A model generated the notes under the pieces. That model was not told where the DNA came from, made no database searches, and saw only the letters and a program-made list of their open reading frames with translations. A DNA stretch of 64,000 bases, from assembly GCF_041260155.1 (NCBI RefSeq), contig NC_091931.1, positions 46,137,433 through 46,201,432 on the forward strand, given 5' to 3'. Below, in pieces: positions 37,101-48,954 of this stretch. Positions within the stretch are counted from its first letter, which is position 1. Every line of letters begins with the position of its first letter. The position numbers were made by a program, and so were the translations under genes. This DNA comes from Ptychodera flava. Lineage: Eukaryota > Hemichordata > Enteropneusta > Ptychoderidae.

Positions 37101-38735
37101 ACTTGTGTTTCCCGGAGCTGCTTCTTGGTCATTTTCAGAGTGAGTGAGTGAATAATGATAGAATGGTGTTGTCACAAGGAGATACAATGGAGTTCCTGCT
37201 TCATATATGAAGTGACACTTAAGTGTGTGTAGCATAACTTTTATTTTATGCAACCCTCAGTGTCATCTTTATTCGTGCTGTGCTGTAGCCTTAAAGAGGC
37301 AATTTCAACCCTGGTTCTTGCACTAGTGAGTTCTCCTCCCAGGCAAACACTGGGTTTGTTACAATGTTTAATTTGCCCTAATTAAGTTACACAATTTATT
37401 GCAACCGTTTGCCACCTCTGCTAATCCTGCTGACACATTTCCAGTATTTGCCAGGTTTATAATTGCAACAGTCATGCTCTGATATGACGCGGACTATATA
37501 CACAGGAGACTGATTGGCGCGTCAAGTTTACACAAGTGTTTGATACTGAGTTGCAGACCAACAATGGCCCTTTCAGGCCTAGATTTTTGCCACCAACGCA
37601 CGAAAATCCTAAAAAAATTCTCAGGTCTTATCAGTTTTTGATTGGAAGTGTGTCGCTTGATTGCAAAGATACTTATGATATCTTTCTTGTAAGTATAAAT
37701 GACTCCTTGCATCTCATTCCAAACACCTTGACAGTCAGCAAAAGTGATCCAGATGGTTTTCTTTTTTTCCTTTTTTTTTAATTCCTAACAATGCTTATCT
37801 TTTATCACTGGCTGCATAATACTTCCATTTTTTTCAGCATTTTTGGACATTTAAACGGATATCAAGGATAGCTGTACTGATGAGTGACATAACCCCCCCC
37901 CCAAAAAAAAAAAAGATGACGCACACTTTGACCAGAAACAATTTTTTTTTTCCGCCTAACAAGAAAATAATATGTGAGTCAGTAGAAAAAACAGATATGA
38001 AAATGTTGATTGTTCAATCAATTTCCAGTACTATATCAAAATTGAAAACTGGCTTTTTTGTCATGTCAGGCCATTGATTACCCTGTATACCCAAATTCCT
38101 TGAGAGTATGTCCACAATTACCAATGATAACAATGGGTTTGGGCCAAACCATAGTGATGAAAGCATTATGAATCTATGAATGAAGTTCATTTCTTTATTA
38201 CATGGTATTGCATGATTTGCAGGTAAAGTGTTGACGATGTTGGCTCTGCCTGTTAAAAATCCTCTCTTCAAGTTGTTACAGAGTATTTTCAACACAAATG
38301 TGTGTCACTACAATACTGCCCATAGTAAATCAATTAACCACAAATGCCAGACAAATTTTTTTAATGGTTAGCAACACCAATAGACAAGAAGTGATGGAAA
38401 AACTTAAAACCAGTTTCCCTTATTACTCGTCCACATTCTCTTTTGAAATCTGTAAAAAAATATTAATCAAAAGCCAGAGAAAATTATTTGTCCTTGTATT
38501 TTTTTTTTGCAAAGCCACAGAGACGGCGACCCTTCTTTTTTAATTGGTTTACAAACCTGCAAAATCACCCATTATAGTTACATTGTTACTGATGACTCAG
38601 ACAAGGGAGTTTGGATTTTACAAACAACCCATCATATTAGAGGCATTGTATAGATAGGCAGTGCTGACACAGCAAATGCTTGTTCTAAACTGTCTGAGTA
38701 GAAAATGATGTTCAAACCAACCCAATTTGCCAACT
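37101..38735. other. Intergenic; no gene recognised
   Basis: AT-rich sequence with short homopolymers (for example C9A12 near 37890). It separates the two convergent genes. Confidence 0.45.
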
Positions 38736-38737
38736 GG

Positions 38738-39010
38738 GGAGGCACTGTGGGGTAGTGGTTAGCATACCAGTCTCACTATCAGATGAGAATGGCAAGTTTT
38801 AGACCTGGTAAGTCCAAAGTAAGATCGTCACTTTTGGAGAATTCTAACACGGTGTTGTACCCTTGAGCAAAGCACTTTAACTCCCCATTGCTCCATTGGG
38901 AAATGGGCTATGGGTAATGGATATGGGTACCTCCTGTAATTGGGCTATGCCTGTTGGATGATGGATTGAACAAACATAAATAGTCTGATGCAGCACAAAG
39001 GACACAATTG
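38738..39010 (+). mobile_element. tRNA-derived SINE with L2/V-SINE-like tail
   Basis: The head contains an A-box-like TGGGGTAGTGGTTAGCATAC and a weakened B box near TTTTAGACCTGG. The body has TTGTACCCTTGAGCAAAGCA, the motif shared by V-SINE and L2 3' regions, followed by a CTCCATTGGG...GGGTAATGG tail. Members are transcribed by RNA polymerase III and mobilised by a LINE in trans. Ends are approximate. Confidence 0.75.
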
Positions 39011-39678
39011 CTGATTTTAGCAGTTTTATTGTATATTTTTATGTCCTGATGATGAAGTTACAATACTTAGGTTGAAGAAAGTTCTTCAGTCACAGATGAT
39101 TCTGTTTAACTTAATAAACCTCCTGAACAATTTCACCCAATCAATAAAACTGATTTGAAACACAGCTGCACCATATATGGAGTATCATTGGAACACATCT
39201 GTACCATATATGGAGCAACATTATTCAAACTAGGCATCTATGTCGCAGTAATTACAAGAAGTGAAACTATGAATAAATATTTAGCAATTCCTTGTTAACA
39301 AAGAACTCAACACTACAGTAGTATACTGATGTGCAATTCAACTTAAAACCTATAACTAACATTGGCTACAAACCTAATAACTGACATCCACTTCAAAGAA
39401 AAAAGATATTACTGATTTTATAAAAATTGGTAAACTGTGATCACTGGTGTAAATGTTGAATTACAAGTTCAACTGAATTCAGCTGAAACAAAGACACCAT
39501 AACAATAAAGTTGAATATTGACAAATGTTTGATTGCTTGAGTCACAATACATGCAATATTGCTTTGTTGCTAATTCCCTAGCCTCTCTGAAATAGAACTT
39601 GAGATCTACAAATGTATACTGCCTCCCTTTTACTAATATCAACCCCTTCAGAGGTGAAAACAATGATACAATAACTTG
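39011..39678 (-). other. Probable 3' UTR of the minus-strand gene
   Basis: Sequence downstream of the stop at 39679 on the minus strand. An AATAAA on that strand lies near 39020. No other coding sequence is visible. Confidence 0.4.
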
Positions 39679-39849
39679 TTATTCTACATGTAGCAAGTAA
39701 GCTACAAAGACTGCCAGGAACACTGCTATAATGGCTACTGTAAAAAACTTTCGATACTGCTGCCACCATGTCTGCTCTTCTTTCTCAACCCGTCGTTTTC
39801 TCGATTTCTTTTTACCACGAAATCTTCTCTCAAATTCTTCAACTTCTTT
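39679..39849 (-). CDS. Last coding exon of a tail-anchored membrane protein
   Basis: Minus-strand acceptor CTTTTCAG is followed by 56 codons and TAA, in phase 0. The peptide starts KEVEEFERRFRGKKKSRKRR, then VEKEEQTWWQQYRK, and ends in one hydrophobic span FFTVAIIAVFLAVFVAYLL plus HVE. A charged, probably helical region followed by a C-terminal membrane anchor is typical of tail-anchored ER or outer-mitochondrial proteins, with the basic part cytosolic. The composition bias, clean acceptor and good codon structure argue for a real exon. I do not recognise the family. Upstream exons must lie at higher coordinates and were not identified. It is convergent with the NKRF-like gene. Confidence 0.6.
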   Translation of the reverse strand, partial: KEVEEFERRFRGKKKSRKRRVEKEEQTWWQQYRKFFTVAIIAVFLAVFVAYLLHVE

Positions 39850-40740
39850 CTGAAAAGATCAAGCACATAAACAATACGAGCAATCATTTAAAATAGTACT
39901 GATCATATTTCTGTAACCATTCTCCATCTCTGAATTGTCATACAACCAAGTCAATTTATGCTTTAGTTTATTCATTCATTCATTCATTTCCATAATTACA
40001 AGACTGTAATTACATCACAATCTATGATTGCAAGATACAGAGACTGGTATTCTTATGAGGTATAAAGACCCCACATTATAAACTCTCACTGTGTATTACA
40101 AAAGTATATACATGTACAACAGTAAATATTTCAGTGTACAAATAAATAGAAACAAAAACTTACATATAATTAAATTAGTCAATAAAGAAATGCTGTTACA
40201 AAAAAAAAAAGACACACGAGAATTATGAGGAATATGTTCTCTTTTATGAAGGGGAATGAATGTGAATAGGAGCTAGAAAATAGCTAATGCAAAGCTAATG
40301 AGTGTCTAGCTCCTGGTGGGTGGTAGCTGAGAATTAAATAAACAAAAATAGTGACAACATCACTGTTCACTCCCATATAGTTATCAAAACAAGTCAACAA
40401 TTGTATGAAACATGGATATACATACAGACAGCCTGACATACACAGACTGGCACAGAGTGGTGACATTGACCCCAAGTGTGCCTTGGCCCATGGAGAGTGA
40501 TAAAGATATAACAAACAGCTGAATGTAATGATAAAATAGTTAAGTATAGGCCTATACAGGCACTGAGAGTGAATATGTTACAGCAATTTGATTAGTTTCT
40601 TTTCCTTTTCTACTTCTGTGATAATATTTAAAACAATCAATCTGCAAGGCAGGTTATGTATTGACAAATATGTTATCTTTTACAAGCACACAGTAAACTG
40701 TTCTTGATTTTTCATTTACAATATTTGACATAGACTGAAA
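39850..40740 (-). other. Presumed intron of the minus-strand gene
   Basis: It contains a short CATT microsatellite near 39970 and no exon that I can support. Confidence 0.35.
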
Positions 40741-41330
40741 TACATAACATGCAACAAATGTTTACAGTTTGCCCATACACCAGATACATGGAGAAATTTC
40801 AACATACAATCATCAACTCAGAAACCCTACAGGAAAAAGTAAACATTGTTTTCTTCCAGAACAGCTGGTACATCCACATCTGGAACAACTTACAAACTTA
40901 ACCAATTACACAAGGATGATGACACAAGAGATAAAGTTAAACTGTGGTGAACTTGACTATTCCTTTCAAATCCTTACCTAACTTGACATCTTAAACTAAA
41001 ATACACTGCATGGTTAATTGTGCACAAAAATACATCGGGGTGGACCGTTTGATAAGGGACGGTGTCTGGAAGATCGATGAGGTACATTATGTTTTTTATC
41101 CGATCCATTGTACATTCTTTTTTCCCCACTCTCCCACCTTTTCTTTTTGTCAAACCTTCTCTGGCTGAATTTTTTATTGGCATTTGTTTGGAATTTTTTC
41201 AAAATCTGCCAGGATTTTTTTACCGCATTTCAACACCAAATACAGTTTACCATATCAAATGCTTACTAAATCACCACATTATATACTCTTAGTTCCAGTA
41301 GGTACAAAATTACCGAAAACAAATCTTAAA
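40741..41330 (+). repeat. Left-flank module P of a B-type element (copy 1)
   Basis: This is nearly identical to 48729-48954 plus 50011-50215. Copy 1 is uninterrupted at TTCCTTTCAAAT/CCTTACC (about 40972), which supplies the empty site for the 1,056-bp insertion in copy 2. Copy 2 lacks about 130 bp near 41015-41210. P is followed by different core modules in the two places. Confidence 0.8.
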
Positions 41331-41599
41331 CATAGGGCCAAAGTCCCTGAAGCTACAATAGACATGGATACAAAATTAAGTATTTCCTGACTGTATGAAA
41401 TTATCTCACTTTAATAGGTCATCCTAGGGACTTGTAAACCAAATGTTAAAGCTGTCTGACCAGCGGTTTTGAAAAAACAAGCAACTCAACAGTTGACAGA
41501 GCTCTGCTGTGTAATATGTAGAGAATAACCTTTTGTGACACATGTATTGATGAAGAAGGTGGATATCTTTCATTAACATTGTAAGTGAGTTCTGTTGAA
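41331..41599 (+). repeat. B-type core module, interrupted by a pearl-like element
   Basis: It matches 31095-31355 inverted and contains the monomer block AAAGCTGTCTGACCAGCGG that also occurs near 47090. It stops at TTCTGTTGAA, where the pearl-like element begins, and its continuation resumes at 46372. Confidence 0.75.
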
Positions 41600-42165
41600 C
41601 AAGTCATCGTTGATGACACAGTCCCCACTTGTTAATGGGTACTTTGATTACATGTCCTCAGAGAGGATAGAGTCCTCTTCATTAATTAGGTCTGTGATAA
41701 AAATACTTTGATACAGATGACGCTCAATGGCCAAGAATGAGTTCCATGGTGATGAAAACATAAAACCAATGTAGGCCACCATCCTAAAGTTCAGAAAATG
41801 AGTCAACTAGGAATTAATCAACAGGATGTGCAAAACATTTGTGCACACAATTCTAACACTTGACAGATTATCACTGGTACCATATTTCATAAAGTTTGAT
41901 GCAGTATTTACAACACTATGAGATCAACATCTGTATCAAGTTTCATCACATTTGACGTTGTATTAATTTATGGCTATATCACCTTAATTAGGAAAGTTCA
42001 TTACTTATGCAATTACAAATTAATTAAAATGACACTGATAAATGTCTTTTTCAATGTTAAAGCAATGTGAGCTTAACATCAGTTATCATCTGTATAAAGT
42101 TTCATGAATTGATGCAGTACATATTTCTTGACATATCAGCCTACTTACAAAACTTCAATAATTGA

Positions 42166-44515
42166 CAGTCTGAACGCTAGGGGTGCAATTTGCATATGCA
42201 AATGCCATTTCCTTTCGAACGGCACTCAGCAACTCAGTCTACACTGTGACCGTTGGCTGGCTAACACAGTTTTTCAGTCGCTCCCAAATCCTCATTTTTT
42301 CGCCGATAATTATCATTGGAGACCAACTTCATCTCTTCAATTGGATTTTCTGAGAAGGTAAGTGACTTTTCGGGGCTCTGTTTGAAAAATTAAAGTGAAT
42401 TTTGCGATTTCAGCGATTTTTCATAGTTCGATGTTATATGTCGAGCGCGGACTTGTGTTGCTGTACCAACTACGGTAGCATGAAATTAAGGCCCAAAATC
42501 AAGCATAGTTCGTGGAATTATACTATAAATTAGCTTTTTACCACAGAATTTTGTGTGTTCATGCCAGGAATTTGATGTTGGGCGGCAAAGTTCGCCGCTG
42601 TGTTTTGCCGCTAAAATCCAATATGGCGCCAAATCAACATTAGTGTACTGTACGTTTACACGTACACTGTGTACTCGCATACGCTAATAGTGAAATAAGT
42701 CCCCAAAATGTGCGTATTTTTAGGTCAAATGTTACTTTTTTGGGGGAAACTATCATCAAGTGACACTTTTAGGTTGTAATACGTAAAATTCGTGTCACAG
42801 TTGTTTTTAATTATTTTCCTCTTTTTTTTTTCAGGGTCATCACAGTCCGAGGATGGCTTCGAAGCTTCCAGCAGCCGGGGCTTCCCATAGAAAAACTTGT
42901 GCATGTGACCTCATGGTTGTTCACTTTTAACTTTTTTGACGTAATTTTCGTGTCTGATTTGTCTCAGTTTGTTGCAGTCAAGTCTCTGAGGCTTAAGTAT
43001 TGATCAAACTTCAGGTTTATTAGAATAAAGCTGTTGTCTTTGCAGTATATTGAATTCAGAACTTATTAATTTCTTTTTAATTTAACCAACACAAAACCAA
43101 CCGACACGTTCCAATATTTATTGAGAAATTCGTGTCACCCGAGCGGCACTTTCAAAGGCTTCATTAAAGGTGAACTTCTCCGATATGCTTGCACATGCAA
43201 CAACGACATGGACTTCATTGAAAAGGTCAACTTTCTCACACGCAAACTTCAACAACAATATTATAGAAAAAAAAGATATATCTCGTATAAAGAAAGATGT
43301 TAATCTCACCAACCATCGACGATACCTCACCGATAAAGATAAGAGGAATATGACATAAGAACAAAACTGGTTTACACAACCACCTTCAGTCCATTCATCA
43401 AAACCAGGCAAATCAAACCATGCTGTCTAACAAAAAATTGGAAAATAATAGAAGCCGATCAAACACTGGTCAAAGTTTTTCCAGAAAAACCTATCATAGC
43501 ATACAAAAGGAATAAAAACTTAAGAGACATCCTCGTTCAGGCACAAATCAAGCACGAGGATAAAAAAACACGAACGGTCTGACCAACAAACCACTCAAAG
43601 TTCAGACCACAACATATCCATACTAGCGTCTCTATTTGATGAACAATCGCTACTATCAAATTAACATGTGGGTTAAATAGCTCCAACACATAACCGGTTC
43701 TTTCCCGGGGACCCAGGTCACATGACCAGGGTCAAAACACTATCGATTCACCGGTGTCTCGCCATGTTTCTCCATATCATTAAACCACATTGATCGAATC
43801 AATATACCGCATCACTATCAAAGGTAGAAAACGATGTGTAAAGTTGCTCTCATTTTCCTATATATAGAAACAGACTTCAAGATACATAAAACAATTTATA
43901 AATTCTAAAATTCTGAGAAAAAAATATACTAAAGAACTGTAGTTGTAGTTAACATAAAATTATTCTCGTTGTAGAGGCCATCTAATCTGTGGTGAATGTA
44001 TAATGCCCACTGTAACAAGTACTAGAAAACGGCATTCATAGGTGAAATTTTTAGACTAAGTTTCGCCAAGGGTCTATTGAAAAGTGTACCATTTCCAGTA
44101 AAATAGCTCTGTGAAGTTAAAAATTGGTATACACAATCAATTGTTACTGAAAAAGACACTGCTGAAATTTGATCGGTGTTCAAGACCCGGAAGACCATTT
44201 ACTAGCCCCGTTTCTCCTTCATAGACAGACCCAAATCGTGTTATGCAACAGAAACTACTCAGTATACACATCGACAATCTTTTGAAGGTAGGTTTATTTT
44301 TACATGACAAACTGTTTATATCAGAAACAAATTCCTAAAAAACACATATTACCTATAACATTCACTCAGGTCCGCGGTATAGCGTGAATGTAGGCATGTT
44401 TAGGCGACCAATGCTTGTGTGACCCCTGCGTACTGCTGCGACCTTTGTTTTGAAATGAAAACGAGGCTATTTTTCTGAGGGCGCTGTTCAAATTACACCC
44501 CCAGCATTCAGACTG
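42166..44515 (+). mobile_element. TIR element carrying a Penelope-like RT fragment, copy 1
   Basis: The ends are CAGTCTGAACGCTAGGGGTG and, inverted, CAGTCTGAATGCTGGGGGTG. TGA flanks both (42163-42165, 44516-44518), a 3-bp duplication. Near the left end is an apparent exon ending AGAAG/GTAAGTGAC (donor at 42359), and a long T-tract plus CAG acceptor follows at about 42834, so the element seems to carry a spliced transcription unit. Further in are remains of a Penelope-like reverse transcriptase. The sequence is about 97-98% identical to copy 2. A 3-bp duplication fits CACTA-like or Harbinger-like transposons; the superfamily is uncertain. Confidence 0.75.
43087..43620 (+). pseudogene. Penelope-like reverse-transcriptase C-terminal region (copy 1)
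   Basis: One frame reads KPTDTFQYLLRNSCHPSGTF, then GELLRYACTCNNDMDFIEKV and LTRKLQQQ before a stop. After a frame change, TTTFSPFIKTRQIK and IAYKRNKNLRDILVQAQI follow. This series (KPTDTFQYL, SCHP, LLRYA-C-C, DFxxK, then YKRNKNLRDILV) is the C-terminal part of Penelope-like RTs. The catalytic YxDD region and any GIY-YIG domain are missing. The same breaks occur in copy 2, so the fragment was captured and damaged before the host element spread. Confidence 0.7.
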
Positions 44516-44518
44516 TGA

Positions 44519-46290
44519 CATGTTACTGCTACATGACGTGAAACAAATTGACGAGCATATGTATGAAATACTCGTAGGTCAATGTCCTTGTACCAACTTT
44601 GAATGATACTGGTGGAAATATGTCTGATTATGGCTCTGTACATTTGAAAATTGTAACAAAATCACCGCCATGCAGCAATATTTGATCTTACTGTTTCAAA
44701 ACTCAACACGTATATGTATGACGTAAGTCAATGTACATGTACCAACTTTGAATAAGATCAGTTGAGACTTGCCAGAGTTATGGCTCTCGACATGAAACAA
44801 CCATAACAAAATTGCTACCATGTGGCCATATTGGACCATCTCGTGAAACCAATCGACATACATAAATAAGTCAATGTCCTTGTACCAACTTTGAATAAAT
44901 TCGCTAGATACATGTCTGAGTTATGGTTCCAGACATGAAAAAATCGGAAAAAAATGGCCACAAAACAAATCAATGTGCATATGTATGACATAGGTCACTG
45001 TCCTTGTACAATGATTAAAATTGGTGAATAAAATAAGTTGAGACATGCCCAAGTTTTGGCTAAGGACACAAAATTGTAACAAAATGGCTGCCATGCAGCC
45101 ATATTGGATCATATCATGAAACAAATTGACATACATATGTATGACATAGGTTAATGTCCTTGTACCAACTTTGAATAAAATCGGTTGAGATATGCCTGAG
45201 AGTGTTATGGCTCTGTACATGAAAAAGTCGTAACAAAATGGCCGCAAGGCAGCCATATTGGATCGTATCACATAACAAATTGACATGCATATGTATGACA
45301 TTAGTCAATCTCCTTGTACCAACTTTGAATAAAATCAGTCGAAACATATCTGAGTTATGGCTCTGTACATGAAAACATCGTAATAAAATGGCTGCCTAGT
45401 GGCCATATTGGATCGTATCACATAACAAATTGACGTATATATGTATAACAAATTGACGTGCATATCTATGGCATTGGTCAATGTCCTTGTACCAACGTTG
45501 AATAAAATCGGCTGAAACATGTCTGAGTTATGGCTCTGTACATGAAAAAATCGTAATAAAATGGCCGCCTGGCGGCCATATTGGATCGTATCACAAAACA
45601 AATTGACGTGCATATCTATGACATTGGTCAATGTCCTTGTACCAACTTTGAATAAAATCGGTTGAAACATGTCTGAGTTATGGCTCTGTACATGAAAAAA
45701 TCGTAATAAAATGGCCGCCTGGCGGCCATATTGGATCGTATCACAAAACAAATTGACGTGCATATCTATGACATTAGTCAATGTCCTTGTACCAACTTTG
45801 AATAAAATCGGTTGAAACATGTCTGAGATATGGCTCTATACATGAAAAAATCGTAATAAAATGGCCGCCTGGCGGCCATATTGGATCGTATCACAAAACA
45901 AATTGACGTGCATATCTATGACATTAGTCAATGTCCTTGTACCAACTTTGAATAAAATCGGTTGAAACATGTCTGAGTTATGGCTCTATACATGAAAAAA
46001 TCGTAATAAAATGGCCGCCTGGCGACCATATTGGATCGTATCACAAAACAAATTGACGTGCATATCTATGACATTGGTCAATGTCCTTGTACCAACTTTG
46101 AATAAAATCGGTTGAAACATGTCTGAGTTATGGCTCTGTACATGAAAAAATCGTAATAAAATGGCCGCCTGGCGGCCATATTGGATTGTATCACAAAACA
46201 AATAGACGTGCATCTGTATGACATATGTAGTAATCCTTGTACCAAGTTTGAATGAAATCGCTTCTTGCATCTCTGAGATATCTGCGTGAA
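44519..46290 (+). repeat. Tandem array, 150-bp monomers, 12 units
   Basis: The anchor CTTGTACCAACTTTGAATAA recurs at about 44587, 44737, 44880, 45001 (eroded), 45157, 45311, 45483, 45633, 45783, 45933, 46083 and 46233. The last six are spaced exactly 150 bp. Units contain the hairpin GGCCGCC-T-GGCGGCC. Because 150 is a multiple of three, minus-strand frames stay open for up to 161 codons with a 50-residue periodicity. They have no known domain and I treat them as artefacts. Confidence 0.95.
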
Positions 46291-46371
46291 CGGACGGACG
46301 CACGCGCACGCACGCACGCACGGACATGACCAAACCTATAAGTCCCCCCGGACGGTGTCCATGGAGACTAA

Positions 46372-47436
46372 TAAGTTGAAACTGTACATACGCAGAGAAA
46401 GCACACTGAAGAGACAAATGTTTGAAACTTAAGAAGTTCAAGGTCATCAAAAGCATTATAAGGAATCATGTAACTTTCATTGCACTGTTTACACAGATTG
46501 CACAATTGCTATAAATAGCACATGAGGAATCTTACAGCCAAGCTTTACCATAAAAACCCTATCACTTTGACCACTCTTTTAATTGACCACTCTATTTTTT
46601 TCCTCAAAAAGTAATTTTATTTTATCCTTACCAAGTCAACCATAAATGGAAATTAGAACTTTCTCTATCTCTATCTCTATTGACTATTTTGAGCAATTTC
46701 TTTTAGATAACATACAGGGCACAATAAATGACGGTTCAGAAGATGTCAAAGTTGGGATTCAGGAAAGTTGCCTTTACATGTTTTAATCCTCCAAGATGGT
46801 AAGCATTTCACTATGAACTGTCAAAAAAGGTTGAACTTTCTGATAATTCTACATAAAAATTATTTTGGCTTTGATGATTTCCTAATTAATTCAATTATTT
46901 AAAATCATATTAATATTATTTTTTCTGGGTGAATTGATAGGGTTTATACAGTACAAGAATTACATACAATGCAAGTGAAATTTTGACCAAAAATGACAAA
47001 AAAATTCCTTTAAAATACACATTTGCATATTTCATCACAATTTGAACAAATCTAAGTTGGGTTACCCCTAGGGACCTGTATACCAAATAACAAAGCTGTC
47101 TGACCAGCGGTTATGAAGAAGAAGATTTTTTATCAAAAACACCTTTTTTGGCATTAATTTGCCTATTTTCAACAATATCAAAAAATTAAAAAAAACAGTT
47201 TCTCAAAATCATATCTTTAATCTACACAACAAATATCGAATCAGTAAGTACTGCGGTTCTCAAGACATTTGAGTGGACGGACGCCTCACAAACGGACATA
47301 CATACATACATACATACATACATACATACATACATACATACATACATACATACATACATACATACATACAGACTGACGACGGACGCCGGACGGATACCCA
47401 TCCCAATAGCTTCTATAGACTATAGTCTATAGTAGC
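46372..47436 (+). repeat. B-type element, distal part with (ATAC)n and hairpin end
   Basis: 46372-46590 continues the module cut at 41599 and matches 29860-29640 inverted. Core-like monomers near 47040-47110 are followed by (ATAC)n at 47297-47370 and a terminal hairpin CTATAGACTATAGTCTATAG, then CTAA. With 40741-41599 this makes one B-type element split by element A. Confidence 0.7.
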
Positions 47437-47440
47437 TAAA

Positions 47441-48447
47441 AATGTAAAATGAAAGATATCCCCGTAAAACTGAAAGTTTCGCAAAGTTGCCCCAAAAATT
47501 CAAAATTCCGGATTTCAACTTAATTTCAATATATCTTATTAACAAAAACCCTAAGGACCGGTTTACTAAATATCAAAGCAATTAGACTGGTAAATTTTGA
47601 GAAACAAATTTTTTGACCAAAAATGAGAAAAATTGCCTCCCAAAATACAAAATTGCAGATTTCATCCTAATTTTAAATATATCTAATTAACATAAACCCT
47701 AGGAACCTGTACACTAGATATCAAAGCTACCAGATCACAAGTTTTAGGAGAAAAATTTTTTGACCAAAAAAGGCAAAAATTGCCCCCAAAATAAAAAAAT
47801 TGCCAGTTTCAACATACCTTCAATACATTATATTGAGATTAATCTTAGATACCTGTATACCAAATATCAAAGCTATCAAATCAGCAGTTTTTGGATAAAA
47901 AATTTTTTTATCAAAAATTGGGAAAATTGCCCCAAAATTACAAATATGACAATATCAATACAATTTGTACAAGCATGACTGAGGTCAATATGAGGAACAT
48001 GAATATGAAGTTTCATAGCAATCCGACGAGCGATTTCAGAGAACAAGATTTTTTGACTAAAAACTGAAAAAATACCCTAAAAATACAAACATGCAAATTT
48101 CATCCCAATTTTTGCACAACTACTCTAGAATACCTAAAGAAGTCTGAATACCAAGTTTCAACCAAATCTGACCACTGCTTACTGAGTTTTAGCCATTTGC
48201 AGGATTTTTCCTTTTTCCCCCCTCATTTGCATATTTTTGGCACTGACATGTTCATTTGAACAAATTCACATCTCCACTCCTAGGTGCACCTGTACACCAA
48301 ATACTAAGACAGTAGGTGCTACGGTTTAGGAGTTTTTGAAGTGGACGGACATACATACATACATACATACATACAGACGATATTTTTCCACCTTATACGA
48401 ATACCTCCCATTTGCATATATACATATGCATATATGGGAGCGTAAAA
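47441..48447 (+). repeat. B-type element 2: core monomers, (ATAC)n, hairpin
   Basis: About five monomers of roughly 150-170 bp share ACCAAATATCAAAGCTATCA, AAAAATTTTTTGACCAAAAA and AAAATTGCCCC. They end in CATAC repeats (48350-48376) and the tail hairpin CTCCCATTTGCATATA / TATGCATATATGGGAG. It is near-identical to 50216-51253 but has no P module in front. Confidence 0.8.
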
Positions 48448-48728
48448 AAACTAAATTAAACAATGGATCACTATTATCCTAATACATGGTAAGCTTACAG
48501 GAAAATTCCAATACAAAATGATTCTATGTTCCTATCAATGCCAAGGACATTACAGAAAAATCTCATTTACAGAAGAATTAGTGGAATAGCAAGTTATATA
48601 AAGAATAGGAATGCTAATATGAAGTTCATTTTCTAAAAGTCTTCTATGTAAGGCAACAAAGCAGAGCATTGAGCTGTTCTTGCACACATTAGGGCTACAA
48701 GGCAGGCAATCTTAACACCTTAAAAAAT
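48448..48728. other. Short spacer, nothing seen
   Basis: AT-rich sequence between element B2 and the second P module. Confidence 0.3.
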
Positions 48729-48954
48729 ACATTAACATGCAACCAATGTTTACACTTTGCCCATACACCAGATACATGGAGAAATTTCAACATCATCAAC
48801 TCAGAAACCCTACAGGAAAAAGTAAACATTGTTTTCTTCCAGAACAGCTAGTACATCCACATCTGGAACAACTTACAAACTTAACCAATTACACAAGGAT
48901 GATGACACAAGAGATAAAGTTAAACTGTGGTGAACTTGACTATTCCTTTCAAAT

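Larger units (their letters stand above)
41600..46371 (+). mobile_element. Pearl/HINE-like (Helentron-derived) element A
   Basis: The unoccupied site at 29854/29855 defines both ends: the host reads GTTGAA/TAAG, with no duplication beyond A/T, and the element ends in CTAA. The 5' end has a hairpin GTCATCGTTGATGAC followed by AGTCCCCAC. The inverse, GTGGGGACT, ends related copies at 53141 and 53548, an asymmetric terminal inverted repeat. The parts in order are left flank (41600-42165), core of 12 monomers (44519-46290), ACGG/ACGC microsatellite (46290-46324), and a tail with a hairpin AGTCCCC...GGAGACT. This is the architecture of bivalve pearl and Drosophila DINE-1/HINE elements. A TIR element (42166-44515) interrupts it at the flank/core border. 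There is no Rep/helicase, so it must depend on a partner. Confidence 0.75.

Noticed and set aside
42166..42361. ORF of about 70 codons shared by 42128-42361 and 59126-59344
   Set aside because: Shared because both lie in copies of the same TIR element; the frame starts outside the element in each case and ends at a splice donor, so it is not called as a separate host gene.
45335..46456. Minus-strand open frames of 156-161 codons with 50-residue repeats
   Set aside because: They follow from the 150-bp period of a non-coding tandem array; hydrophobic repeats without a known fold.
47296..47370. Possible CRISPR-like or satellite array of short units
   Set aside because: Simple ATAC microsatellite with no spacers.
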